Shown in pieces: positions 17,568 through 27,371 of a stretch of DNA of 64,000 bases. This DNA is from Myxococcus stipitatus DSM 14675 (GTDB taxonomy: Bacteria > Myxococcota > Myxococcia > Myxococcales > Myxococcaceae). The position numbers were made by a program, and so were the translations under genes. The notes beneath the pieces are model-generated. The model saw only the letters and a list, made by a program, of their open reading frames with translations, did no database searches and was not told the origin of the DNA. Position 1 is the first letter of the stretch. Every line of letters starts with the position of its first letter. Location of the stretch: the NCBI RefSeq assembly GCF_000331735.1, contig NC_020126.1, positions 4,278,001-4,342,000 of the forward strand, given 5' to 3'.

Positions 17568-17596
17568 CGACGTGGCTCCGGATGCGAGCCACGTCG
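17568..17596 (-). terminator. Terminator of the metal-uptake operon
   Basis: CGACGTGGCTC (17568-17578) pairs perfectly with GAGCCACGTCG (17586-17596) around a 7-base loop, 16 bases past the ZnuB-like stop. It is followed on the minus strand by ATATGTCG, only mildly AT-rich. Confidence 0.7.
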
Positions 17597-17611
17597 CAAC
17601 ATCCGGCTGCC

Positions 17612-18484
17612 TCAGCGGGCTTTTTGGACCCACTGCAGAATCATGCGCGACCCCATGGCCACCCCCACCAGCAGCGAGGCGACCACCGTCTGCGAGCCAC
17701 CCACGGGGAAGTCGAAGAAGTAGGCGAACATGTAGCCCCCCACGCCGGAGATGACGCCCGCGAGCGTGGCCACGAAGAAGGTCCAGGGCAGCCGCAGGTC
17801 CAGCATCAGCGCGGCGATGGCGGACAGGGTGGAGAAGGCGAACACGGGCAGCGCTCCCAATGCGCGCGCGCACACGCCCACCATGATGCCGATGGACACC
17901 ATCAGCACACCGTCGAGCAGCCGCACGGGCAGCCCCTGCACCAGCGCGCCGATGCGGTCGAAGCTGGCGAAGGTGATGCCCCGGTACCACCACAGGTGGA
18001 TGGCCATCACGAGGATGCTCGCGATGGCGACGGTGCGAAGCTGCTCGGGCGTCACGAGCACGGCGGTGCCGAAGAGGATGCCCTGGATGTCATGGGACTC
18101 CTGGGCGATGCGGTCGCCCACCAGCACGGCCGCGCCACCCGACAGCGCATAGGCGAGCCCCAGGAGGCTCTCGCGCGTCAGGCGAAGCCGCGAGGGGTCC
18201 ATCATCAGCAGCAGCGTGGCGAGGAGCGCCAGCGCGGTGGCGCCGATGACGGGCTCCACCGCGAAGCCCAGGTGGATGCCCATGTAGAAGGCGAGCGCCA
18301 CGCCCAGGCCGGCCGACTGCGCCACCGCGGCGCTGACGAACACCATGCGGCGCAGCACCACGTAGACGCTGAGGAAGCCCAGCACCCCGCCGGCGAGCAG
18401 GGCGCACAGGAGCGGGTCCCGGAACAGCTCGAACCCTTCGAGGAATTGCTGCCACTTGGACGGGTCAGCGAGTGCTGGTTCCAC
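17612..18484 (-). CDS. znuB: Metal ABC transporter permease (ZnuB/TroC type)
   Basis: 290 residues with eight or more membrane segments, matching the ABC-3 permease family that moves Zn or Mn across the inner membrane. Characteristic stretches are FRDPLLCALLAGGVLGFLSVYVVLRRMVFV at the N terminus (the usual 'all at once' start of ZnuB) and ALPVFAFSTLSAIAALML towards the end. GTG start at 18484 lies inside the end of znuC (20-base overlap), with AGGGA upstream. It is the last gene of the operon and is followed by a hairpin. Metal specificity is inferred from the operon partners, not read from the sequence. Confidence 0.92.
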   Translation of the reverse strand: MEPALADPSKWQQFLEGFELFRDPLLCALLAGGVLGFLSVYVVLRRMVFVSAAVAQSAGLGVALAFYMGIHLGFAVEPVIGATALALLATLLLMMDPSRLRLTRESLLGLAYALSGGAAVLVGDRIAQESHDIQGILFGTAVLVTPEQLRTVAIASILVMAIHLWWYRGITFASFDRIGALVQGLPVRLLDGVLMVSIGIMVGVCARALGALPVFAFSTLSAIAALMLDLRLPWTFFVATLAGVISGVGGYMFAYFFDFPVGGSQTVVASLLVGVAMGSRMILQWVQKAR

Positions 18485-19272
18485 GATGGGGTCCCTCAGG
18501 TGCTTTGTGGCAGTACTCGTCGCCGTACTGGCGGCGGAAGGCGGGGTGGCAGAACACGGTGCGCGCGTCGCCCACGACGAAGGCGGACGTCTCCCGGTCC
18601 ACGAAGAGCAGCACGTCCGCGTGCTCGGCGGCGACCTCCAGGTCGTGGCACACCACCACGACGCCCAGGCCCCGCTGGCGCGCGAGCGAACACAGCCGCT
18701 GCATCGTCTCGCGCTCGGCGACGGCGTCCATCGCGGCGGTGGGCTCGTCCAGCAGCACCATGTCCGCCTCGGTGGCGATGAGCCGGGCCAGGAGCGTGCG
18801 CTGCTTCTGGCCCTCGGACAGCTCGCGGTAGGGCCTCCCCGCGATGGCCTTGGCGCCCGCGGTCTCCAGCGCCGCCTCCACCGTGTCCCGGTCCACCTTC
18901 CGAGCGAAGGGCCACAGGAAGCTCCAGCCCCGCAGCCGCCCCCACGCCGTCAGCTCCCGGGCGCGCAGCGGCAAGAGCGAGTCGATGCCGGAGGTCTGCG
19001 GGACATAGGCGCTGCGCATCTCCGGATGGCCCCGGGTGATGCTGCCGGACACCGGGTCGATCATCCCCAGGAGCGTCTTGAACCAGGTGCTCTTGCCGGA
19101 GCCGTTGCGGCCGACGACGGCGACGAACTCGCCGCGTCGGATGACCATGTTGATGGGCGGCAACATGGCCTTGTCGTTGTAGCCGATGACCAGGTCGGTG
19201 CAGGTGAGCAGGGGCTCGCCCAGCTTGAAGGTGGGGGGCACCGAGTGCGCGGTGGCCTCGGTCCCCGTGGGC

Positions 19273-19286
<14 letters not shown>
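18465..19286 (-). CDS. znuC: Metal ABC transporter ATP-binding protein (ZnuC type)
   Basis: 273 residues. Walker A GRNGSGKST is at 59-67, the Q-loop at YVPQTSG, signature LSEGQ at 156-160, Walker B VLLDEP at 177-182 and the H-loop His at 214. All catalytic elements are intact. The C-terminal stretch HPAFRRQYGDEYCHKAPEGPHRG adds several His/Cys residues that could bind metal, as in some zinc transporters. GTG start at 19286 has GGAGG seven bases upstream and overlaps the lipoprotein gene by 14 bases. It energises the permease encoded next. Confidence 0.94.
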
Positions 19287-20130
<844 letters not shown>

Positions 20131-20133
20131 GAC

Positions 20134-21060
20134 TCAGCCCCCCTTCCCAGCGGTGAGGGCCTTCTCCAGGTTCCCCACCATCTCGTTGATGTGCTGGACG
20201 TACGTCTCGCCCGCGCGGAAGTCGGTGCCTCCGTGCAGGACGACCAGTTGCGCGGGAATCATGTTGGCGACCATCTTGGCTTCGCGGTCGTTGTAGTAGC
20301 TCTCGATGAGCACCATGCGCACCTTGCGCTGGCGCGACTGCACCAGGACCTGGGCCACGTGAGACGGGTTGGGCGGGATGCCCGGCTTGGGCTCGAGGAA
20401 CGCGATGGGCTCGAAGCCCAGCCAGTCCGCCAGGTACGGCGTCGTCCGGTGGAACGCGATGACGGGGACACCCTTGAGTCCAGCCAGCCGCTTCTCCCAA
20501 CCCACGCGCGCGGCATCCAGCTCGGTGACGAACCGGGTCGCGTTGGCGCGGTAGGTGGCGGCGTTCTTGGAGTCGAGCTGCGCCAGTCGCTCGGCGATAC
20601 CGCGCGCCACCGCCACGGCCTGCCGCGGGTCATAGAGGTAGTGGGGATTGCCACCGGGGTGCACGTCGCCCTCGCTGCGGTCCACCTTGGTGGCGGGGAC
20701 CTCCAGCAGACGGACGAACTGCGAGGCATTGAGGAAGCCCGCGTTGCCCACTTGAATGCGCGGGTTGCGAGACCCCGTCTGCAGGTTGGGCAGCCAGCCG
20801 ATCTCCAGGTCCAGCCCCACGGAGATGAGCAGGTCGGCGTTCCTCAGCGCGAGCGCGAGGCTGGGCTTCGCGTCCACGCGGTGCGGGTCCTGGCTTCCCA
20901 GGGCCATGGACTGCACCTGGACCAGGTCTCCGCCCACCGCCTTGGTCAGCGCGGCGAGGTCGGGGAGGGTGGTGACGACGTTGACGGCCGCGCGAGCAGG
21001 CACGGCGATGAACAGGGTGAGCGCGGCGCACAGGGCCGCGACGAATCGAAATTGACGCAT
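20134..21060 (-). CDS. znuA: Metal ABC transporter substrate-binding protein (ZnuA type)
   Basis: 308 residues with a Sec signal peptide (to about ...VPARA). Cluster A-I metal-binding features are present: GSQDPHRVD (His60), GNPHYLYDP (His140), VIAFHRTTPYLADWLGFE and LIESYYNDREA with the acidic ligand region. The His/Asp-rich loop of many ZnuA proteins is missing; a shorter DVHPGGNPH segment stands there. GGGAG nine bases before the ATG at 21060 supports this start over the upstream one. It delivers metal to ZnuB. Zinc is the likely cargo from the family, with manganese not excluded. Confidence 0.92.
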   Translation of the reverse strand: MRQFRFVAALCAALTLFIAVPARAAVNVVTTLPDLAALTKAVGGDLVQVQSMALGSQDPHRVDAKPSLALALRNADLLISVGLDLEIGWLPNLQTGSRNPRIQVGNAGFLNASQFVRLLEVPATKVDRSEGDVHPGGNPHYLYDPRQAVAVARGIAERLAQLDSKNAATYRANATRFVTELDAARVGWEKRLAGLKGVPVIAFHRTTPYLADWLGFEPIAFLEPKPGIPPNPSHVAQVLVQSRQRKVRMVLIESYYNDREAKMVANMIPAQLVVLHGGTDFRAGETYVQHINEMVGNLEKALTAGKGG

Positions 21061-21085
21061 GGGGCAGGGCTCCCGTGAAAGAGGT

Positions 21086-22453
21086 TCAGAACGCATGGGC
21101 GCCGTGGGCGCCGGTCACCAGCTCGAGGGCGAGGAACACCGAGTAGTCCGCCTCGTCCCTCCACCGCGCGTGGTCTCTGGCCGCTTGCAGTCGCAGGCGG
21201 GAGAACTCGGTGGGCCAGAAGGACACGTTGGCGGAGATGCGGTCGCGGTTCTTCGTCCACTCCGGGTCCAGCGGATCCTCGGCCACTTCGCCGTTCTCTC
21301 CGTGCGCGGGCGTCCCGAGCTCGTAGCGCGCGGCGGCGGCCCACCGCTGCGAGAAGCGCCACGCGGCCTGGGCGTAGCCATTGAAGTCCGTCAGCACGTC
21401 TCCGGGCACCTGCCGGCGGCGGTAGAAGGTCTCCACCTGGAAGGTGAGCAGCGTGGTGCTGGCCTCGGTGATGGGCCGGTAGCGCAGGTACACGTCGGTG
21501 CCGTAGAGGTCCGTGCGGTTGCGGTAGCCGGTGGGGTTGGGCCCCGTCGCGACGGACAGGCCCCACATCAGGGACAGGTCATCCGTCAGCGGGAAGAACT
21601 GCTTCACCACCCCCGTGGCCTGGAGGTCCAGCGGGGACAGGACGCGGTCATTCGACGCGGCCAGGAAGCTGCGGGCGGTGGCTTCGCCCGTGGCATCGGT
21701 GAGGCTGCCCGTGAGCTCCACGAACCAGGGCAGCGGCGTGAGCCATGACAGCTCCACGCCCAGGCCGCGGTTGCCCTCGCCGCCGAACACGCGGCTGAGC
21801 GCGAAGGGCTGGTCCGCGAAGTCCCACGCGTGCGGGTGCGTGGGGTTCAGCCGGCCGAAGCGGGTGAGGAACTGGCCCGCGCGGACCTGGAGGCTCGCGG
21901 GGAGGGCCAGCGTGGTGCCGTAGGCTTCTTCGATTTCGACGCCGAACTGGCTGTAGACGATGTTCGCGTCGAAGCGGAAGTAGGGGTCCACCACGGAGCC
22001 GATGGACAGCTCCAACTGCTGCAGGTTGAAGCCGTTGCGCGAAGGGTCATGCGCGCCGCCCTGCAGGGGCTCCTTGGACGTGAACGCCGCGGCGGCGAGG
22101 TCCAGGATGAAGCTCATGTCCAGGAGGTTGGTGCCGCTGCCAGCGGCTCCGGGAATGGACAGCGGAAGGCCCCCGCCTGGAGTCGCGGTGGGGGGCGCGG
22201 ACGTGGTGACCGGGACACCTTGTTGGGTGTCACCCCCAAAGGCCTTCTCGATTTCGGCCAGTTCCTCGGGCGTGAGGCTGGGGGGGGCTTCTTCAGCCGA
22301 GCCCGCATCGGCGCCCGCATCGGGCTCCTGGATGCCGGCATCGGGCAAGGGGGAGGGGACGGATTCCTGCGCCGAGGCGGAGGCCGTGGACAACAGCACC
22401 ATGAAGGACGCGACGACCAGCGCGGCGCGCGGACGACGTGAGACGGGGGACAC
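21086..22453 (-). CDS. Outer-membrane beta-barrel protein of the metal-uptake operon
   Basis: 455 residues. GTG at 22453 (VSPVSRRPRAAL) has GAGGAG seven bases upstream and starts a signal peptide ending ...STASAQ. A Pro/Ala/Asp-rich linker (residues ~30-110) is followed by a domain of alternating aromatic strands (YFRFDANIVYSQFGVEIEEAYGT, LQVRAGQFLTRFGRLNPTHPHAWDFADQPF), ending in a strand-rich C terminus, as in porin-like barrels of the zinc-regulated outer-membrane type found beside Znu systems. There is no TonB-box or plug domain that I can see. It probably admits metal to the periplasm for ZnuA, by inference from position two genes from the operon start. Confidence 0.82.
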   Translation of the reverse strand: MSPVSRRPRAALVVASFMVLLSTASASAQESVPSPLPDAGIQEPDAGADAGSAEEAPPSLTPEELAEIEKAFGGDTQQGVPVTTSAPPTATPGGGLPLSIPGAAGSGTNLLDMSFILDLAAAAFTSKEPLQGGAHDPSRNGFNLQQLELSIGSVVDPYFRFDANIVYSQFGVEIEEAYGTTLALPASLQVRAGQFLTRFGRLNPTHPHAWDFADQPFALSRVFGGEGNRGLGVELSWLTPLPWFVELTGSLTDATGEATARSFLAASNDRVLSPLDLQATGVVKQFFPLTDDLSLMWGLSVATGPNPTGYRNRTDLYGTDVYLRYRPITEASTTLLTFQVETFYRRRQVPGDVLTDFNGYAQAAWRFSQRWAAAARYELGTPAHGENGEVAEDPLDPEWTKNRDRISANVSFWPTEFSRLRLQAARDHARWRDEADYSVFLALELVTGAHGAHAF

Positions 22454-22531
22454 GTGAATGCTCCTCGAGCTTGGACGTGCGCCTGCGCGGACGTCCAACG
22501 CCAATGACCTGACTGCGACTGCGGACGCGAC

Positions 22532-22957
22532 TCAGGCGTGCGCGGGCGGTGAGGACTTGGGCGCGATGTCGAGGACGGAGAGGGGCGGGCTGACGTGAGG
22601 CGGCGCGGTGGTGGGGCTGCTCACCGCGAGCCGGGCCAAGGTCCACGTCGACGGTGCGCTGAAGAGCAGCTCGTCGCGCGTGCCCGACGTCAACAGCGGG
22701 CACGTCTCGTGGTTCAGCCGGGCCGGGTCCGTGCCACCCGCGACGGTGGCGTAGAGCTGCGCCTGCTTCTCGGGGGCGAGCCGCGCCTGAATCGCTCCCG
22801 TGCCTTTTGCCGTCTCCTCGAACGTCTGATGTTCGGGGCAGAAGCGGTGCGCGTGGGCGTCCCGGACGTGGAGCAGGGTGCCCAGCGGCTGCAACGCCCA
22901 CAGCACGACGAGCAACGTCGCGGTGCCGCGGGCGAAGGTATGGGCGCGCTGGGTCAT
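22532..22957 (-). CDS. Small membrane-anchored protein with CxEH motif, first gene of the metal-uptake operon
   Basis: 141 residues. The N-terminal hydrophobic segment (about residues 12-30) leads into LHVRDAHAHRFCPEHQT, rich in His and Cys; NHETCP follows, and the tail is DIAPKSSPPAHA. Order, spacing and tail match the protein at 11676-12110. The first gene in the operon by position, it lies 78 bases ahead of the barrel-protein gene. No strong ribosome site precedes the ATG. A periplasm-facing, membrane-tethered metal chaperone or sensor is inferred; no catalytic residues are seen. Confidence 0.78.
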   Translation of the reverse strand: MTQRAHTFARGTATLLVVLWALQPLGTLLHVRDAHAHRFCPEHQTFEETAKGTGAIQARLAPEKQAQLYATVAGGTDPARLNHETCPLLTSGTRDELLFSAPSTWTLARLAVSSPTTAPPHVSPPLSVLDIAPKSSPPAHA

Positions 22958-23099
22958 CGGAAAGGGGACCGCCCGGTTGCTCTACTGAGGGCCCCCGGGA
23001 GAGTCAAGACAGGCTAACACGGCCGAGGGACGGACACCGAAGTCCCGCGAGAGATTCACCGCGACGTGCCGCCACCACTGGGGCGAGGGAGACACCTGA

Positions 23100-23444
23100 A
23101 TGGATGAGGGACAACCAGACGGGCGATTCATTCCGGTGGCTCGGCTCGATGCGTTGGACGCGCGAGGGCGGACGGTGGTCCACGTCGGAGCGGTCCGGGT
23201 GCTGCTCGTCCGCGTGGACGGGCGGCTGCATGCCTTGGAGGACACCTGTCCCCATCGTGGCGGCTCATTGTCCGAGGGCGACCTGGATGGGCACCTGCTG
23301 CATTGCCCGCTGCACGCGTGGCCCTTCGATGTGCGCACGGGACACTGCCCTTGGCGGCCCGAGGCCCGCATTCGCATCTACGACGTGAGTGTGCGAGGTG
23401 AGGAGATCCTCATCGCCGCATCGGATAGCGTCGCCACCCGTTGA
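23100..23444 (+). CDS. Rieske-type 2Fe-2S ferredoxin
   Basis: 114 residues, a single Rieske domain. Cluster ligands are Cys50 and His52 (CPHRGGSL) and Cys69 and His72 (CPLHAWPFD), spaced as in NirD/BphF-like soluble Rieske proteins. No signal peptide or membrane anchor, so it is cytoplasmic. GAGGGAGA lies upstream of the ATG. The GTP cyclohydrolase gene starts 31 bases later, so the two are probably co-transcribed with the FAD dehydrogenase behind them. Its redox partner may be that dehydrogenase, but this is only a neighbourhood argument. Confidence 0.92.
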   Translation: MDEGQPDGRFIPVARLDALDARGRTVVHVGAVRVLLVRVDGRLHALEDTCPHRGGSLSEGDLDGHLLHCPLHAWPFDVRTGHCPWRPEARIRIYDVSVRGEEILIAASDSVATR

Positions 23445-23475
23445 GTGCCCGCCTCCTTGTAGGAGTCTTGTCCCC

Positions 23476-24108
23476 GTGACCTCGTCCAAAGCTCGCACCC
23501 GCAGAGCCCCCATTCCGCCTCCTCCCGTGAGCGTGCCGGACCCTGTCGCCATGGCCGCCGCGGTGAAGGCCTTCCTGCACGCGGCGGGATTGCCCCTCCA
23601 GGACGCGAACCTGGTGGACACCCCCCAGCGCGTGGCCGACGCCTGGTGCCGCGACTTCCTGGATGGCTACGCGAAGACGCCCGAGGAGGTGCTCGGAAAG
23701 ACCTTCCCCATGGCTCGGGGCTCCTCGCGGGAGCTGGTGGTGGTGACGAACCTCCGCTTCCATTCGATGTGTCCGCATCATCTGTTGCCGGTGACGGGCG
23801 TGGCCCATGTGGCCTACGTGCCGGGCAAGCAGGTGGCGGGCTTCGGGCGCCTGTCCGCGCTGGTGGATTGCTTCGCGCACCGCCTCATCCTCCAGGAGGA
23901 CCTGGCCCGCGAGGTGGCCAGCTCCCTGGCCCGCGTGCTGGGCAGCCCCGGCACCGCGTGTGTCATTGAAGCGGAGCAGGCGTGTCTGCGCATGCGCGGT
24001 GCCCAGCAGCGCGATGCCATCACCCACGCGGAGGCCTATGAGGGCGTGCTGCGTCAGGAGGGGGCCCTGCGCCGCGAGCTGTGGGCTCGGCTGGGGGCTC
24101 GGCGATGA
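23476..24108 (+). CDS. folE: GTP cyclohydrolase I (type IA)
   Basis: 210 residues. It converts GTP to dihydroneopterin triphosphate, the first step to folate and other pterins. The zinc-binding MCPHHLLPVTGVAHVAYVPG segment (Cys, His) and the later EAEQACLRMRG (Cys) supply the family's metal and substrate residues. GTG at 23476 has AGGAG ten bases upstream; the earlier in-frame ATG would overlap the Rieske gene. The C-terminal part (QRDAITHAEAYEGVLRQ) is less canonical than E. coli FolE and fits the shorter variant group. Its stop overlaps the ATG of the next gene by four bases (ATGA). Confidence 0.93.
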   Translation: MTSSKARTRRAPIPPPPVSVPDPVAMAAAVKAFLHAAGLPLQDANLVDTPQRVADAWCRDFLDGYAKTPEEVLGKTFPMARGSSRELVVVTNLRFHSMCPHHLLPVTGVAHVAYVPGKQVAGFGRLSALVDCFAHRLILQEDLAREVASSLARVLGSPGTACVIEAEQACLRMRGAQQRDAITHAEAYEGVLRQEGALRRELWARLGARR

Positions 24109-25535
24109 GTGAAGTCTCCGCGCGGCCCGCTCGTGTGGACCCGGAGCGGGTGGCGCGGGTGGGTGAGGCCCTGGCACACGTCCTCTCCCCAGGGCAGTGG
24201 CGGCAGGACACGGAGACGCTCGCCGCCTATGGCCGCGACGAGTCCGACAGCGGTGTCTTCCCTCCGGACGCGGTGGTGTTCCCGGAGAGCACGGCGCAGG
24301 TGTCCGCCATCTTCAAGGCCTGCGTGGCGCACGGCGTGCCCTTCACGCCCTGCGGTGCGCGCAGCGGGAAGAGCGGCGGCTCGTTGCCCCTGGATGGGGG
24401 CGTGGCGGTGAGCCTGGAGCGCATGAACCGCATCCGCTCCATCTCCGTCGAGGACCTCACCGCGGTGCTGGAGCCCGGCGTGGTGACGGGCGACTTGATG
24501 AAGGCGGTGGAGGCCCAGGGCCTCTTCTATCCACCGGATCCGAACTCGTGGGAGTTCTGCACGATGGGCGGCAACGTCGCGGAGAACGCGGGCGGGCCTC
24601 GCGCGCTCAAGTATGGCGTCACGCGCGACTACGTCATCGGCCTGGAGTGGGTGCTCCCGGATGGCGAGGTCGTCCGCGTCGGTCGGCGGACCATCAAGGG
24701 CGTGGCGGGCTACGACCTGGTGGGCCTCTTCGTGGGCTCGGAGGGCACCCTCGGCGTCGCGACGGAGATCACCGTGCAGCTCATTCCGTTGCCACGAAAA
24801 GTCCTCACGGCGCTCGTGGTCTTTCCGTCCGTGCTGGACGCGGCGCGGGCCGTGTCGGCGGTGCTCGCGGCGGGAATCCTTCCGCGCTGCCTGGAGCTCA
24901 TCGACGACGTGGCCCTGCGCGCGGTGGATGGGCGTGGCTTCTCGTTTCCATCAGGCGCTGGCTCCGCGCTCATCGTCGAGGTGGACGGTACGAGCGAGGA
25001 GTCGTTGCTGGAGGAACTGTCACGGGTCGGCGACATCTGCGCACAGCAAGGCGCGGCTCAGACGCTCGTCGCGCGGGACGAGTCCCAGCGGGAGAAGCTG
25101 TGGGCGGTCCGCCGCGTGATCTCCCCCGCGCTGCGCGCCCTCAAGCCTCACAAGATTTCGGAGGACATCGTTGTTCCCCGCTCGAGAATTCCCGAAATCA
25201 TCGAGCGGCTGAAGGCGATGGGCGCGGAGCTGGGCCTCACCGTGGCCACGTATGGCCATGCGGGGGATGGAAATCTCCACGCCAACATTCTCTATGAGGG
25301 GCCGCATCAACGTCCCTTGGTCGACGAAGCCCTGCGCCGCATGTTGGTGATGACGGTGGACCTGGGCGGGACGATCACAGGCGAGCACGGTGTGGGCCTC
25401 GCGAAGCGGGAATTTCTCGCGCTCGAACAGGCGCCGGCACTGATTGAACTTCAACGCAGGCTCCAGTCCTTCTTCGACCCATCAGGGCTGCTCAATCCGC
25501 GGAAAATCTTCCCCGCGCTCGTGCGTTCTCACTGA
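24105..25535 (+). CDS. FAD-linked oxidoreductase (GlcD / D-lactate dehydrogenase type)
   Basis: 476 residues of the vanillyl-alcohol-oxidase family. The FAD-binding part carries PCGARSGKSGGSLPLDGG, VVTGDLMKAVEAQG, GGNVAENAGGPRALKYG and FVGSEGTLGVATEITV. The cap domain ends with the metal/substrate histidines GHAGDGNLHANIL and TGEHGVGLAKREFL, as in glycolate oxidase subunit D and D-lactate dehydrogenases. No GlcE or GlcF partner is adjacent, so it may act alone or use the upstream Rieske protein. Substrate is probably a D-2-hydroxyacid. Translationally coupled to folE by ATGA. Confidence 0.93.
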   Translation: MSEVSARPARVDPERVARVGEALAHVLSPGQWRQDTETLAAYGRDESDSGVFPPDAVVFPESTAQVSAIFKACVAHGVPFTPCGARSGKSGGSLPLDGGVAVSLERMNRIRSISVEDLTAVLEPGVVTGDLMKAVEAQGLFYPPDPNSWEFCTMGGNVAENAGGPRALKYGVTRDYVIGLEWVLPDGEVVRVGRRTIKGVAGYDLVGLFVGSEGTLGVATEITVQLIPLPRKVLTALVVFPSVLDAARAVSAVLAAGILPRCLELIDDVALRAVDGRGFSFPSGAGSALIVEVDGTSEESLLEELSRVGDICAQQGAAQTLVARDESQREKLWAVRRVISPALRALKPHKISEDIVVPRSRIPEIIERLKAMGAELGLTVATYGHAGDGNLHANILYEGPHQRPLVDEALRRMLVMTVDLGGTITGEHGVGLAKREFLALEQAPALIELQRRLQSFFDPSGLLNPRKIFPALVRSH

Positions 25536-25749
25536 GTGTCAGGACGAGCACGCCGCCGACGTCGCGCTCCTCAACCTTACAAGTCACCGGAAGCGCATGC
25601 CCGCCACCCTCCATGGGGCGCGGGTCGACAGTCGAAACAGATTTCGGCGACGGAATGAGAAACCCTTTCGCTCGTTGGGCGTCCTAGAGGCAGGTGGACG
25701 CGAGTCGGCGGGGACGGCGCGTCCGGCATCGAACGGAGGACGGGAAATC

Positions 25750-26487
25750 ATGGCCAACTCGACGAAGTTTGCGGCGGAGGGCCTGTCGCAATATCTGCGT
25801 CATCTGGGGGGACACCAGCAACTGACGCGCGAGCAGGAGTACGAGCTGGCGCGCCGCGCTCGCAAGGGTGACGAGTCCGCGAGACAGACGCTCGCCACTT
25901 CCAATCTGGCCTTCGTCGTCGCGGTGGCGAAGAAGTTCGCCAACCGGGGTGCGCGACTGGATGACCTCATCCAGGAAGGCAACGTGGGTTTGATGAAGGC
26001 GATCGAGCACTTCGACCCCAAGAAGAACGTGCGCTTCGCGACGTACGCGGTGTGGTGGATTCGCGCCTACATCACCCGCTACCTGAAGGACAACCGCAGC
26101 CAGGTCCGCGGCGGCGAGGCCGAGCGCGGCAGCATGGTGGACTTCTCGCTGGATGCTTCCATCGATGAGGAGGGTGAGACCACCTTCCTGGACCGCTTGG
26201 AAGACGGCGGGCCGTCGCCTCAGGACGTGTTCCTCTCCAACGAGCAGGACACTGAAATCCAGGACGCGCTCACCAAGGTCCGCAAGCGCATTGGCGACCT
26301 GGGCTGGGACATCCTCACGGAGCGGCTGACGCAGGACAAGCCGCTCACGCTGGAGGAACTGGGGCAGCGCTGGGGCGTGTCGCGCGAGCGCGTGCGCCAG
26401 GTGGAGCTCAAGACGAAGAACTTCCTGGAGCGCTACCTGTCGGCCTTCAACGAGAACGAAGAGCAGGCGTTCCTGGACGCGGCCTGA
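25750..26487 (+). CDS. Sigma-70 family factor, RpoH-like without the RpoH box
   Basis: 245 residues. Region 2 is intact (LDDLIQEGNVGLMKAIEHFDPKK, then VRFATYAVWWIRAYITRYLKDN for -10 recognition), and region 4 holds the helix-turn-helix LTLEELGQRWGVSRERVRQVE. It is similar in type to the myxobacterial SigB/SigC/SigE group and to RpoH. The stretch after region 2.4, where RpoH carries its QRKLFFNLR box, reads RSQVRGGEAERGSMVDF instead, so heat-shock control by DnaK/FtsH is not expected. The start at 25750 follows GGAGGACGGG. A 214-base upstream region presumably carries its promoter, and a classical terminator follows. Confidence 0.9.
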   Translation: MANSTKFAAEGLSQYLRHLGGHQQLTREQEYELARRARKGDESARQTLATSNLAFVVAVAKKFANRGARLDDLIQEGNVGLMKAIEHFDPKKNVRFATYAVWWIRAYITRYLKDNRSQVRGGEAERGSMVDFSLDASIDEEGETTFLDRLEDGGPSPQDVFLSNEQDTEIQDALTKVRKRIGDLGWDILTERLTQDKPLTLEELGQRWGVSRERVRQVELKTKNFLERYLSAFNENEEQAFLDAA

Positions 26488-26519
26488 CGCTCGGCCCCAC
26501 CTGGGGCGATGGACACACG

Positions 26520-26569
26520 GGGCGGGACTGGCAAGGTCTTCTGAGCTTGCCGGGCCCGCCCTTCGTTTT
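26520..26569 (+). terminator. Rho-independent terminator of the sigma-factor gene
   Basis: 26520-26535 pairs with 26546-26561 (16-bp stem, one wobble and one mismatch) and is followed by TTCGTTTT. It begins 32 bases after the stop. Confidence 0.85.
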
Positions 26570-26630
26570 GACGGGGAATGCCGCTCCGCATGGTTTGCGT
26601 GCGGCCGAGCGTGCGTGTTAATCCCCGGTT

Positions 26631-27371
26631 ATGCGCCTGATTTTACTTGTGTTGTGCGTGCTCGTGGCCGGTTCGGCGGGGGCTGCGGAGACCGAGGTTC
26701 TGGCCAAGCTCGACGCTTTGCATGGCAAGCGAGCGGAGCCCGCTGCCGCGAAGGAGCTGGAGGCGGAGCTCAAGAAGGCACTCACGGCGACCCCTGACGA
26801 CTTCGACCTGGTCTGGCGCCAGGCGCGCCTCCTCCAGTGGCAGGCGGACGGGGCCACGGCGGAGAAGCTCAAGAAGGTCCTGGGCCGGCAGACGTGGGAC
26901 GCCGCGGAGAAGGCGGTGAAGCTGGCGCCTGAGCGCGTGGAAGGCCACTACTACGCGGCCGCGGGTATCGGCGCCTACTCTCAGGCTGTGGGGGTGATGA
27001 AGGCGCTGGGCGAGGGGCTCGAGGGCAAGTTCAACGAGCGCATCGACACGGCCATCAAGATTGATTCCGACTTCGGTCTGGGCGCGCCGCTGCTCGTGAA
27101 GGGTCGCTACTTCTACGAGCTGCCGTGGCCCAAGCGGGACCTGGGCAAGTCGGCGGATTACTACCAGAAGGTCATCAAGAAGCACCCGGAGATGCTGCGT
27201 GCGTATCTCTTCCTCGCGGAGACACTCTTGAAGGACGACAAGGCCAAGGAGGCGCGCGATGCCATCCAGAAGGTGAAGCAGGGAAGCGTCGCGTATGACT
27301 CCGCGGAAGGTCAGCGCGTCCAGGAGTGGGCGAAGAAGGTCGATGCCGACATCGAGGAGGAGCTCAAGTGA
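26631..27371 (+). CDS. Secreted TPR protein, TRAP-transporter TatT-like
   Basis: 246 residues with a Sec signal peptide (MRLILLVLCVLVAGSAGA). The mature part is helical with TPR-like units: WDAAEKAVKLAPERVEGHYYAAAGIGAYSQAVGVMKAL, DLGKSADYYQKVIKKHPEMLRAYLFLAETLL. The layout and length match the TatT (T-component) family associated with TRAP transporters, but no TRAP transporter gene is near. Its stop overlaps the GTG start of the acyl-CoA ligase (GTGA), so the pair is coupled; a periplasmic adaptor for lipid-related uptake is a guess from that link. Confidence 0.85.
   Translation: MRLILLVLCVLVAGSAGAAETEVLAKLDALHGKRAEPAAAKELEAELKKALTATPDDFDLVWRQARLLQWQADGATAEKLKKVLGRQTWDAAEKAVKLAPERVEGHYYAAAGIGAYSQAVGVMKALGEGLEGKFNERIDTAIKIDSDFGLGAPLLVKGRYFYELPWPKRDLGKSADYYQKVIKKHPEMLRAYLFLAETLLKDDKAKEARDAIQKVKQGSVAYDSAEGQRVQEWAKKVDADIEEELK

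Noticed and set aside
22958..23099. Zur box in front of the metal-uptake operon
   Set aside because: No symmetrical AT-rich site of the known Zur type seen here or upstream of 11676; regulation by zinc remains unproven.
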